From Verrucomicrobiales bacterium (GTDB lineage: Bacteria > Verrucomicrobiota > Verrucomicrobiia > Limisphaerales > JACDHS01), in NCBI GenBank assembly GCA_028293445.1, contig JAQGOU010000107.1, forward strand, positions 1 to 38,535: a DNA stretch of 38,535 nt. Direction: 5' to 3'. Numbering within the stretch: position 1 is the stretch's first letter; the number at the start of each line of letters is the position of its first letter. Of this stretch, positions 7,207-15,215 are shown one piece after another. Both the position numbers and the translations under genes were made by a program. The notes under the pieces were generated by a model. The model was not told the DNA's origin. It ran no database searches and saw only the letters and a program-made list of their open reading frames with translations.

Positions 7207-7497
7207 ATGAAGCCAAACGAAATCGCCATCATCGGCATCCGGCTCGTGGGTGTCGCCTCGATTGCCTTCGGCGTGATTTTGGCATTGAGCAGCGCAGTGA
7301 TGCACGGACTGTTCCAGCTTCCAATGGCGGATACTTTCACTTCAGACCTCCATCTCCACGACACCTACTACGTCATTTCTCAGGTTCACTACGACTTGCT
7401 CGTTCCGAGTGGAGCCGGCATCGTGGTCGGAGTGTTGCTGCTTGTAATGAGTCGCCGACTTGCCCGGTTGCTTGTGCGCGGCTTAGACGTTTCGTGA
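7207..7497 (+). CDS. Small membrane protein with a cytochrome-oxidase-subunit-I-like HDTYY motif, cassette-like gene B
   Basis: This 96-aa protein has two hydrophobic segments (about residues 7-33 and 65-82). Between them, residues 47-65 read DLHLHDTYYVISQVHYDLL. This resembles the heme-binding stretch of heme-copper oxidase subunit I (HDTYYVVAHFHY): HDTYYV and the final HY are kept, but the first histidine of the HxH pair is glutamine here. The rest of subunit I is absent, so it is not an oxidase. A heme-binding or decoy role is speculation. The ATG at 7207 follows the R' core of the upstream attC-like site by 22 bp; no strong ribosome-binding site is seen. Confidence 0.6.
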   Translation: MKPNEIAIIGIRLVGVASIAFGVILALSSAVMHGLFQLPMADTFTSDLHLHDTYYVISQVHYDLLVPSGAGIVVGVLLLVMSRRLARLLVRGLDVS

Positions 7498-7575
7498 GAG
7501 AGGACAGCGCTGCAGCCCTTCGTCCATTCTGGTTGCGTGTCCCGTGGGCTGGGTCGCTGAGTTCACCCGTTAAAC
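7484..7575 (+). other. attC-like recombination site 2 (imperfect)
   Basis: The right core GTTAAAC (7569-7575) fits GTTRRRY. The left core is degenerate (GACGTTTCG, overlapping the stop of gene B). The inner arms pair strongly: CAGCG-ctg-CAGCCC on the left against GGGCTG-ggt-CGCTG on the right, 11 base pairs around a 3-nt internal loop. The imperfect-hairpin layout is what attC recombination uses. Confidence 0.4.
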
Positions 7576-7652
7576 GACATCAAGCGTGAGGATTGCCAGA
7601 TTGCTTGGTCTGATCTTAGTAGAATGGCGAACATCAAAACAGAAAGATGACT

Positions 7653-7865
7653 ATGAAGAAGACCGTATCCACAGTTCTTTGGACGATCGCATCTCAGATT
7701 GTCGGCCTTGTGATATTCTTTGTTTACATCACCGATCCGCTCCGAACGCACGCTAGTCTCGTTAGTCGCCTATTCGTTATCGGATTACCTCTGCTTGTGT
7801 TGCTACTCGGCGTTCGGGGGTTATTGCCAGGCACGGGCCGCAGCAAAGATGTAGCGCACGCATGA
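7653..7865 (+). CDS. Small two-helix membrane protein, cassette-like gene C
   Basis: This 70-aa protein has two hydrophobic helices, at about residues 8-25 (VLWTIASQIVGLVIFFVY) and 38-55 (LFVIGLPLLVLLLGVRGLL). Its N-terminus is short and basic (MKK) and its tail polar (GTGRSKDVAHA). No known family is recognised. The ATG at 7653 is preferred over the in-frame ATG at 7647 because AGAAAG then sits 6 nt upstream. It lies 78 bp after the core of attC-like site 2 and just before attC-like site 3. Confidence 0.5.
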   Translation: MKKTVSTVLWTIASQIVGLVIFFVYITDPLRTHASLVSRLFVIGLPLLVLLLGVRGLLPGTGRSKDVAHA

Positions 7866-7872
7866 CATTGTG

Positions 7873-7965
7873 GCTTAACCATGTCCCTGACTCTAACAGC
7901 CGATTGCGTCTTTCATTCCGCTTCGCGGTTCACATCTGGGCCGGTTGTGGCTCAGGTCGTTAGCT
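7873..7965 (+). other. attC-like recombination site 3
   Basis: GCTTAAC (7873-7879) fits RYYYAAC. GTTAGCT (7959-7965) differs from GTTRRRY at one base. Inner arms show partial complementarity: CCTGACTC..ACAGCCG on the left against CGGTTGT..GGCTCAGG on the right. Length is 93 bp. The interior segment 7896-7921 recurs with three mismatches at 11273-11298. Confidence 0.4.
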
Positions 7966-8046
7966 GGTTTCATCCATATCGTCGCCGAACGTCGCGCGTG
8001 ACGAATAGACCTGAGCATGGTCGAATCAAATAGAAGAAGGAAAACA

Positions 8047-8241
8047 ATGAAACGAATCTCCATATTCATCGGGGTTGTGGCTGCCTTGATTGGCGTCACC
8101 GTCATCCTCCCGGCTCTTGCCAACTACGGACGTACAGGCCCGATGGCGAACGACGCACTGAAGTTTCTTCTGCTGGGAAGTCTCGTGAGCATAGCTGGTG
8201 GCAGCGCGATATTCCACGGAGTCCGGAAGCGCAAGGCTTGA
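8047..8241 (+). CDS. Small two-helix membrane protein, cassette-like gene D
   Basis: This 64-aa protein has helices at about residues 5-23 (SIFIGVVAALIGVTVILPAL) and 38-55 (FLLLGSLVSIAGGSAIF), basic ends (MKR and HGVRKRKA) and no recognisable family. The ATG at 8047 has a good ribosome-binding site, AGAAGG ending 6 nt upstream, so it is chosen over the in-frame upstream ATG at 8017. It is followed after 11 bp by attC-like site 4. Confidence 0.55.
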   Translation: MKRISIFIGVVAALIGVTVILPALANYGRTGPMANDALKFLLLGSLVSIAGGSAIFHGVRKRKA

Positions 8242-8252
8242 AGCTACGGCGG

Positions 8253-8341
8253 GCCTAACCACTTGGAGCTGTCACGGCGGTTGAACCCAAGGACTGTGCG
8301 AACATCGTCGCCGCCGCGCAGCTCAACGGCGAGTCATAGGC
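8253..8341 (+). other. attC-like recombination site 4 (right core altered)
   Basis: GCCTAAC (8253-8259) fits the left core. The right core is GTCATAGGC, that is GTTAGGC disrupted by two bases. Inner arms pair well: GAGCTG..GGCGG on the left against CCGCC..CAGCTC on the right. It ends the run of small genes, and the altered core may have made it inactive. Confidence 0.4.
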
Positions 8342-8659
8342 GGCATTGTGCGTGAGGATTTGCGTTCGCCTCTGTCAATTAGGCCGCAACAACCAACATC
8401 ACATACTTCATTTGTGTCCTGAGCGTTGTATGGCTTGGAGTCGAGTCCTTACAGTTTCGTAGTCGCTGACTGTCTCAAAACGCGACACGATCGGAGAGAA
8501 GGCTCGATGGCTCCTGTTCATTTTCCAAAAAAAGATTTGTGCAAAATAAGGGGTTTTCACATCTCCGTGACTTTTGACAACACAATCCGGAATTGAGGCA
8601 TTTAAAATGCTATCCGCAAGGGTCCCCTAGTCCCTAAAACCTAAATCCATTGTGCCCTG
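8342..8659. other. Intergenic region upstream of the lysozyme gene
   Basis: No gene is supported here. A TTAGGC at about 8381 resembles half of an integron core. An AT-rich stretch at about 8520-8630 (runs of A, then AAAATAAGGGG, then TTTAAAATGC) probably holds the promoter of the lysozyme gene, but no clean -35/-10 pair is evident. Confidence 0.4.
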
Positions 8660-11173
8660 ATGAAAAAATCCTTCCCACCCACTCTCGGCTTGTTGTTCTC
8701 GTCAAAAACATCATTCCCACTGATTCAAAAGCTCTTTGCGGGCGGAGCCGCAAGCAGCGATCGAAAAAGAACGGTGGGGTTTGGTGGAATGCTGGCTCTG
8801 GTTGCATTAATCCTGAGCCTGGGGACCGGAAACGCCATGGCGGTACGCGCCCTGGGAATCGACGTGTCACGCTGGCAAAACACGGTCAATTGGACGAGCG
8901 TCAAGGGTTCAGGCATCACCTTTGCCTGGGCTCAAGCCACGCGCGGCAACTATCTGACCAATAATAATTTCGTCGCCAACATGAAAAATGGCAAGACGGC
9001 TGGCGTCCTGATGAGTCCTTATCATTATGCCACCCCGGCCACGAACAGTGCGGCCACTGAAGCTAGTTATTTCTGGAACCGCGCTGGCGCCCAAATTCTG
9101 GCCGATGGGAAAACCCTCATGCCCATGCTCGATATCGAAGAGTGGAACGGCCATGTGGGCGCGAGCAGTTACTCGGAATGGGCCAACCAATGGGCCACCT
9201 GGGTTATAAACAAAGCCGCTTCCAACGGGGTCAGCATCAAAGTCGTGCTTTATTCGAGCGCCAGCTTTATGTGCAACTTTGACAGTAGTTGCTCTCAATT
9301 TGGCAGTTGGGTAGCCAATTACGGCGGCGCTCCGCAAACGGGCACGCCCTGGAGCTGTTGCACGAGTTGTAACCTTTGGGGCGGAGGCTCCTGGGATTTT
9401 TGGCAGTACTCCAGCACTGGAACGGTTCCGGGCGTGTCCGGAGACTGCGATCTCGATGTCTTCAACGGCACTGTGGCGGAGCTCTCGCCGTGGGTTGCTA
9501 CCGCTCTCAGCGCGCCGGTTATTTCGGGGGTATCGGCCGGCAATTTCTCCGACGCCGGGGCAACGATCACCTGGAACACTGACATCAGTGGTGACAGCGT
9601 TGTGAATTACGGACTGACGACTAGTTACGGCACCACGTCTTCCAACGGCACGATGGTCGTGAGTCACTCCAGAAACCTCAGCGGTTTGAACGCCTTGACC
9701 ACTTATCATTACCGCGTCAAATCCAAGAATGCTATCGGCCAGTTGTCCACCTCAGGCGATTTCACCTTTACGACTCTGGCGCCGGGACAGGTTAATGACA
9801 TTATCATCGACAATCCGCAGGCGACGTTCGTGGGCACGTGGTCCACTGCTACGTCCGCGACAGACAAATTCGGCGCGGATTATCGCTACAATGGCCAAGG
9901 CACCGGTTCGTCCTATGCGCAATTCACACCGACCATTTTGACTGCCGGCGACTATCAGGTTTACGAATGGCATTCGCAGGGCAGCAATCGCGGCTCCGAT
10001 ACGCCTCACGTGGTGACTTACAACGGTGGAACACTGACAGTGGACGTCAATCAGCAAACCGGCGGCGGCGCCTGGAATCTTCTCGGCACGTTTAATTTTG
10101 CGGCGGGTACGGCGGGCAAGGTGAAAATTACCGATGCCGTTTCCGGGGCAAGCCTCCTGGCGATGGCTGATGCCATCAAGTTTTCCTATGCTCAACCGAT
10201 CATGCCCCCGGCGGCGCCCAGCGGTTTGACGGCGACAGCCATCAGCCAGACTCAAATCAATCTCGCCTGGACGGATAACTCCGCGAACGAAGATAATTTC
10301 ATTGTCTCGCGCAGCACCACTTCCGGTGGACCTTACACCGATATTGCGACGCCGGCAGCGAACGCAACTACCTACAATAACACGACTGGTTTAAGTGCCG
10401 GCACGACCTATTATTACGTTGTTCGCGCGGCCAACACTGGCGGTTCTTCCGCCCTCTCCGCGCAGGCCAGTGCCACGACCCAATCGGCGCCCGTCCCGAA
10501 TGCTCCCAGCGGACTGACCGCCACCGCCGTCAGTGCCACCCAAATCAATCTGACCTGGACAGACAATTCATCGGATGAAAGCGGTTTCCGCGTGGAGAAG
10601 TCCACGGACAATGTGAATTTCACCCAGTTTATTTCCCTGAGCGCGAATGTGACCTCCACGTCGAGCAGCGGCTTGAACGGCAGCACGACTTACTACTTCC
10701 GTGTTCGCGCTTACAATGGCGCGGGCAACTCCGCCTATTCCAACACGGCCACCGCGACGACTCAGCCTGTCGCCGATATTATTGTCGACAATCCTTCGGC
10801 CACCGTGACCGGCACGTGGTCCACCGCCACAACTTCGACTGATAAATTTGGCGCCGATTATCGATTCAAGGCTGGAGGCACGGGAACGGCATTTGTGACT
10901 TACTCACCCAATATTCTCGTCGCGGGAAATTATCAGGTCTATGCATGGTATCCGCAGGGTGCCAATCGCACGACCGTCGCGCCTTACGTGATCAATTACA
11001 ATGGGGGTTCCGGTTCTGCCACGCTCAACCAGCAGAGCAACGGCGGCGTCTGGAATTCGATCGGAACATTTAACTTTGCGGCGGGCACAACCGGTAACGT
11101 CCGCGTTACGGACAACTTCACTGGTACCAGTGTCGTCATGGCCGACGGAATCAAATTCGTTTACGTGCCGTAA
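8660..11173 (+). CDS. Secreted GH25 lysozyme with Fn3 and golvesin-type carbohydrate/cell-wall-binding domains
   Basis: An 837-aa secreted muramidase. A hydrophobic signal segment lies at about residues 43-60 after an unusually long basic leader; cleavage is probably after NAMA. The GH25 domain (about 63-275) opens with LGIDVSRWQ (D68), and the acidic pair of MLDIEEW (D158, E160) is the catalytic DxE. The WDFWQYSS and GDCDLDVFNG blocks close the barrel. Next come an Fn3-like domain (about 285-370), a golvesin-type domain (about 375-515, DIIIDNPQATFVGTW..FGADYRYNGQG), two Fn3 domains (about 520-700) and a second golvesin-type domain (about 705-837, DIIVDNPSATVTGTW). GH25 enzymes cut the MurNAc-GlcNAc bond of peptidoglycan, and the repeats probably anchor the enzyme to walls or glycans. 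Six cysteines clustered at about 205-237 may form disulfides. The gene stands alone, divergent in content from both neighbours. Attack on other bacteria or on its own wall are both possible. Confidence 0.9.
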   Translation: MKKSFPPTLGLLFSSKTSFPLIQKLFAGGAASSDRKRTVGFGGMLALVALILSLGTGNAMAVRALGIDVSRWQNTVNWTSVKGSGITFAWAQATRGNYLTNNNFVANMKNGKTAGVLMSPYHYATPATNSAATEASYFWNRAGAQILADGKTLMPMLDIEEWNGHVGASSYSEWANQWATWVINKAASNGVSIKVVLYSSASFMCNFDSSCSQFGSWVANYGGAPQTGTPWSCCTSCNLWGGGSWDFWQYSSTGTVPGVSGDCDLDVFNGTVAELSPWVATALSAPVISGVSAGNFSDAGATITWNTDISGDSVVNYGLTTSYGTTSSNGTMVVSHSRNLSGLNALTTYHYRVKSKNAIGQLSTSGDFTFTTLAPGQVNDIIIDNPQATFVGTWSTATSATDKFGADYRYNGQGTGSSYAQFTPTILTAGDYQVYEWHSQGSNRGSDTPHVVTYNGGTLTVDVNQQTGGGAWNLLGTFNFAAGTAGKVKITDAVSGASLLAMADAIKFSYAQPIMPPAAPSGLTATAISQTQINLAWTDNSANEDNFIVSRSTTSGGPYTDIATPAANATTYNNTTGLSAGTTYYYVVRAANTGGSSALSAQASATTQSAPVPNAPSGLTATAVSATQINLTWTDNSSDESGFRVEKSTDNVNFTQFISLSANVTSTSSSGLNGSTTYYFRVRAYNGAGNSAYSNTATATTQPVADIIVDNPSATVTGTWSTATTSTDKFGADYRFKAGGTGTAFVTYSPNILVAGNYQVYAWYPQGANRTTVAPYVINYNGGSGSATLNQQSNGGVWNSIGTFNFAAGTTGNVRVTDNFTGTSVVMADGIKFVYVP

Positions 11174-11511
11174 ATCCGGGCGTTGACGAAGGATTGCAGC
11201 GGCAGAACCAGGAGCGTCAAAGCTCACGCGAACGCTCCTGTCCATCGCGGGCGAACAAAAACACTGGTGCCGACAGCCGACTGCGTCTTTCGTTCGGCAT
11301 CAGCGTTCGCCAGATGGCGTCTGGTTCTCTCGGCTCTATTGTCGGGAGTCGCTGTTGGCCTCGTTGCCCTCGGTTTGCGTCATTGGGTGCAGAGGGCCGT
11401 CGGTTAACGAACAAAAATAGGATTGGTTCAATTGCCAAACAGGCCGAATACGATTCTCCCCTCCTGGGAAGAAGAGTGCGGGATGGTTTTGTTTTTCCGG
11501 CGCTATCGAAA
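11174..11511. other. Intergenic region with hairpin and a possible gene remnant
   Basis: An 8-bp inverted repeat, AGGAGCGT (11210-11217) and ACGCTCCT (11232-11239), follows the lysozyme gene; no T-run follows, so it is not a typical terminator. The segment 11273-11298 matches 7896-7921 at 23 of 26 bases. A frame ending at 11407 could encode a transmembrane stretch (RLVLSALLSGVAVGLVALGL), but it lacks a convincing start and may be a decayed gene. Confidence 0.4.
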
Positions 11512-12138
11512 CTACCGGCTTCCGGCTTTTAAGATCGCCTGCGTTCGGGAATGAACGTGCAGCTTACCGTAGATCGTTTTCAAATAACTGCGGACCGTCG
11601 CGGCCGTGAGGCCCAGGGCGTCGGCCACTTCTTTGTCGCTGTAACCACGCGCGACGTACCCCAACACTTCGGACTCACGTTTGGAGAGGAGTTCATCGGG
11701 CTTGGCCGAAGGAGTCTGGCGCTGGAAGGATTGCACCACTTTTCGCGCAATGTAGGCGGACATCGGCGCTCCACCACGATGGACATCCTGGATGGCCTGG
11801 AGAATTTCGTCGGCCGGGGCGCGTTTGAGCAGGTAACCGCTGGCGCCCATTTGTAACGCCTGAAAAATGCGATCGCTGTCGTCGTAAACGGTCAGCATGA
11901 CAATGTGTGTGTCGGGAAGGAGCGCGCGTAATTGCCGGGTGCATTCCACGCCTGAAATTCCGGGCAGGTTGATATCCATGAGCACCACCTTCGGTCGACG
12001 CGCGGGTAGATCCCGAATGGCTTCTTCGCCGCTGGCGTAGCTGCCGACGCATTCCAGCCCTTCGGTTTCCCGAATCAGTCGCTCCAGATTCGTGCGCCAA
12101 CGCGGGTCATCTTCAACGATAGCAACTTTGAGCAACAT
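11512..12138 (-). CDS. NarL/FixJ-type response regulator
   Basis: This 208-aa regulator has an N-terminal receiver domain (about residues 3-120): acidic pocket D10/D11, phospho-acceptor D55 in VVLMDINLPG, T83 and K105. The LuxR-type helix-turn-helix lies at about 148-205 (LLSKRESEVLGYVARGYSDKEVADALGLTAATVRSYLKTIYGKL). It is expected to be phosphorylated by the kinase encoded 4 nt upstream and then to bind DNA as a dimer. The linker is short, as usual in this family. It is the last gene of the four-gene run. Its targets are unknown; the operon itself and genes with the ACCC-N8-GGGT dyad are candidates. Confidence 0.95.
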   Translation of the reverse strand: MLLKVAIVEDDPRWRTNLERLIRETEGLECVGSYASGEEAIRDLPARRPKVVLMDINLPGISGVECTRQLRALLPDTHIVMLTVYDDSDRIFQALQMGASGYLLKRAPADEILQAIQDVHRGGAPMSAYIARKVVQSFQRQTPSAKPDELLSKRESEVLGYVARGYSDKEVADALGLTAATVRSYLKTIYGKLHVHSRTQAILKAGSR

Positions 12139-12142
12139 AAAA

Positions 12143-15100
12143 TTAGTTCGACTTCACCTTCGGCAATGGGACTGTGAAATCCAATCTCGTCCCTTTTCCT
12201 TTTTTACTTTGGATAGCGAGCGTGCCTCCAAGCCGCTCGATGCGTTCGCGAAGATTGGCCAATCCATCGTGACCTTCGCCTTCCGCTTTTCCAAACAGGC
12301 CACGGCCGTCGTCAGCGATCGTGAGACGGAGTTGGCTGTCGTCACAGGCGAGTTCCAGATAAACCTCCGTGGCCTTCGCATGTCGGACCACGTTGTTAAA
12401 ACATTCCTTAACGATGAGGAGCAGTTGATGACGCGTTTCCATCGCCAATGGGTGCGACGGCAGATTCGCGGGAAGTTCCAAGCGGGTTCGCAGTTCGGTT
12501 GGTCGGAAAAAATCGCGCGTAAATTGTGCGACGTAATTCGCGAAGTTGTCGACTGAATCATTGCGGGGATTCAGCGCCCAGACGATGGCATCCATGGCGG
12601 CGACGCTCTCTCTCGCGGTTTCCGAGATCTGGTCGAGTTCCCGCGCAACGGCAACGGGATCGGATTTATGTCGAGCGCCCATGTCAGCCATCAAACCGAT
12701 ACTGGTGAGATTGGCGCCGAGTTCATCATGAATGTCCTGCGCGATGCGGGCCCGCTCACGGTCGAGGGCTTGTTGTTGACGCAACACTTCGACGCGGCGT
12801 CTCAATTTCAGCACCGTCGCGCGCCGGATCATCCAGACACCACCGCCGGCCAATGCGGCAGCAACTGCCGCTAGAAACCAATTCGTTTGCCAATAATAGG
12901 GATGAACCGCCAGCGCCAGCATGGCCGGTTGTGAACTCCATACGCCTTCAGGACTGCACGCGATGACACGGACCACGTGATCGCCCGCCGGAATGCTCGC
13001 GTAATTGACGGAGCGGGTTGTGCCCGCATCCACCCAGGCGGCATCCAAACCTGACATTTGATAACGAAAGCGGACGCGTTCCGGCGCGGTCAAACAGGGT
13101 GCGGTGAAGCGAAATTCCAATTGTGCCGGACCGGGGCGAAGGCGTTGCAATTCGGCTTTTGTGACTGGTTTTCCATTCAACAGAGTTTGCTCAAGCAGTG
13201 CTTGCGGTGGTTTGCTCTCCGGCAAATCTTCAGGCTTAAAATGAATCGCGCCATTTGCAGTGGCGAACCAAAGTTCTCCATTTTGCGCGCGCCAGCAACG
13301 TGGGTCGCACCAGGAGGCAAACGAGACATCGGGCAATCCATCGCTCCGGCCATAAGTAATGGCATCGACTTTGTCTCCGTGACCGTCAGCCACGGCGTTC
13401 AACTGCGTGAGCGTCATTCGAAAAAGTCGATGCGGCGTGCCGCCCCAGAGGAAGTTTTTGTCGAGAAGCAATTGTTGAATGCAAACATCAGGCAGACCTT
13501 GCTCCTGCGAGATGCGGGTGGTCTGTCCGTTTTTGACGCGTAATAATCCTCCTCCGCTGGTCCCGAGCCAGAGCGCTCCGTCGTGGGCGACCATGGCTCG
13601 CACGGCGTCGGCGTGTCCGCTTGCTTTGCGAACAACTTCCCAACGCTCGTTCTTGAATCGAGCGACGGCTCCTTCCCAATCGCTCGCCCATAAATTACCG
13701 GCATCGTCTTCGACCATTCTCCGGATGTGTTCGCTGGGCAAGCCTTCGGGCACGGAGTAACGCTTGAGATTATTTTTTTCCAGACAGTAGATTCCCGAAT
13801 TGTCGGTCACCATCCACAAGCGGTTCTGTCGGTCTTCGAGGAGATCCATCACGGATTCGGTTGGACCTTTAGGGCCCAGGTCGCGCCGGCTCAATTTACC
13901 ATTTGACCAGTGCCACAAGCCGCGGTGAATCGTGGAGATCCAGACACTGCCATCGTTGACCGGCAACACACAAAGCGAATCAAAACTGCGCCAGCCGTCC
14001 GTTTCGCCTAAGCCATGCCAAACACCATTTTGCCACCAGCCCAATCCGCCGTCCGCAGTGACGAGCCAAACGCGGCCGGCTTTATCCTGTGAAAGACTGC
14101 GCACGAATTCATTTCTCAGGCCGCTTCTTATATCGTGCATGAAAAACTGTCGCTGCCGCACGCGCACGAGGCCGCTTCCTCGCGTACCGACCCAGAGATT
14201 TTCCTGCTCATCTTCCAACAGGCACGAAATGCTGCTCGCCGTCGGAACGACTTGTTTAAACTCACCACCGACGTAGCAGAACAAACCTTGCCCGAGCGTT
14301 CCGATCCAAACACGTTGCCGACTGTCCTCGAAGAGGCAAGTGACTCGTGACAGACCTGCCCAGGGAAAGGTCGCAATGTCGCGAGTGACACCATTCGCTG
14401 TGACAATCCGGAGCTTGGCTTCGCGCGCGATCCACATTCCACCGGCCTGTCGTGGAGCTGCCATCAAGGTTGCGGTGCCGGGCGTCGCGATATCGCGCCA
14501 TTTTTCATTTTCGTAAATCTTAAGGTTGCGCGCGCCAGCCAACCACAAATTGCCCTCGAAGTCGCGGACCCACCTTGATGCCGACGACGCTTCGACATCG
14601 CTCAACTGTTCCGCCTTATGCGGTGCTTCAATTGAGAATCGTCCCACGCCGCCATTTACATCGACCCAAACAATATTTTTATTGGTGTCCGTGCACAGAC
14701 TAACCACGCGGGCTTTCACCGAGCCATTCGTCAACACCTCCGTAAACCCGGTAGCGTCACGTCGAATGAGCCCAGCTTGATCAGGAGCAATCCACAGTCG
14801 ACCCAGGGCATCCAGTTCGAGCGGCCCCATATGTGTGCCAATGCGCGGACCGGTGGGGGTGTTGTAAAAGGTTTCGAAGCGAGCACCGTCGAACCGGATC
14901 AATCCCTGATGGCTCCCCATCCAGAGATAACCATCCGGTGTCTTTTTCAACTCCTGGATTTCATTCACTGGCAAACCGTCGCCCGTTTTCCAGGTCGTGA
15001 TCATGAACTCGGACGTTTGATCAATGTCATCCCGGAGTAGCGTGGCGGGAGGTTCGTCGCTGGTGTTTAAATCTGGAGCACTTAACAAAGGAAAAGCGCC

Positions 15101-15214
15101 GACGCCGAGCGCGCCTATCGAGAGTAGAGCGATAACGATCCGTTTTAAAGTCACAGCCGTCTTGAGTGAGGGCTTAGTGTAACAGAAGAGAATCACTGAG
15201 CCTATCAAATCCAC
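12143..15214 (-). CDS. Sensor histidine kinase with beta-propeller sensor, Y_Y_Y domain and HisKA_3/HATPase core
   Basis: This 1023-aa membrane sensor has an N-terminal signal segment (about residues 24-45, RIVIALLSIGALGVGAFPLL). A long run of two-component-regulator propeller repeats follows to about 690 (repeated GLIRFDG, LWIAPDQAGL, VWIGTLGQGLF, LWVGTRGSGLV, LWLGTSGGGLLR). Next come a Y_Y_Y domain at about 705-770 and one transmembrane helix at about 779-796. The kinase core has phospho-accepting H829 in RIAQDIHDELGANL (HisKA_3 type), the N-box KECFNNVVRHAKA, IADDGRG, and GHDGLANLRERIERLGG. Unlike the hybrid kinases of Bacteroides it has no receiver domain; that is a separate gene next door. 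Such propellers usually sense oligomeric breakdown products outside the inner membrane. The start is GTG 15214, one base after the stop of the nuclease gene (TGACGTG). A GTG at 15154, just before the signal segment, is the alternative. Confidence 0.92.
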   Translation of the reverse strand: MDLIGSVILFCYTKPSLKTAVTLKRIVIALLSIGALGVGAFPLLSAPDLNTSDEPPATLLRDDIDQTSEFMITTWKTGDGLPVNEIQELKKTPDGYLWMGSHQGLIRFDGARFETFYNTPTGPRIGTHMGPLELDALGRLWIAPDQAGLIRRDATGFTEVLTNGSVKARVVSLCTDTNKNIVWVDVNGGVGRFSIEAPHKAEQLSDVEASSASRWVRDFEGNLWLAGARNLKIYENEKWRDIATPGTATLMAAPRQAGGMWIAREAKLRIVTANGVTRDIATFPWAGLSRVTCLFEDSRQRVWIGTLGQGLFCYVGGEFKQVVPTASSISCLLEDEQENLWVGTRGSGLVRVRQRQFFMHDIRSGLRNEFVRSLSQDKAGRVWLVTADGGLGWWQNGVWHGLGETDGWRSFDSLCVLPVNDGSVWISTIHRGLWHWSNGKLSRRDLGPKGPTESVMDLLEDRQNRLWMVTDNSGIYCLEKNNLKRYSVPEGLPSEHIRRMVEDDAGNLWASDWEGAVARFKNERWEVVRKASGHADAVRAMVAHDGALWLGTSGGGLLRVKNGQTTRISQEQGLPDVCIQQLLLDKNFLWGGTPHRLFRMTLTQLNAVADGHGDKVDAITYGRSDGLPDVSFASWCDPRCWRAQNGELWFATANGAIHFKPEDLPESKPPQALLEQTLLNGKPVTKAELQRLRPGPAQLEFRFTAPCLTAPERVRFRYQMSGLDAAWVDAGTTRSVNYASIPAGDHVVRVIACSPEGVWSSQPAMLALAVHPYYWQTNWFLAAVAAALAGGGVWMIRRATVLKLRRRVEVLRQQQALDRERARIAQDIHDELGANLTSIGLMADMGARHKSDPVAVARELDQISETARESVAAMDAIVWALNPRNDSVDNFANYVAQFTRDFFRPTELRTRLELPANLPSHPLAMETRHQLLLIVKECFNNVVRHAKATEVYLELACDDSQLRLTIADDGRGLFGKAEGEGHDGLANLRERIERLGGTLAIQSKKGKGTRLDFTVPLPKVKSN

Positions 15215-15215
15215 G

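Noticed and set aside
11183-11407. 74-codon frame with a C-terminal transmembrane stretch as an intact gene
   Set aside because: It has a TTG start without a ribosome-binding site and an unstructured N-terminal half. It is kept only as a possible remnant.
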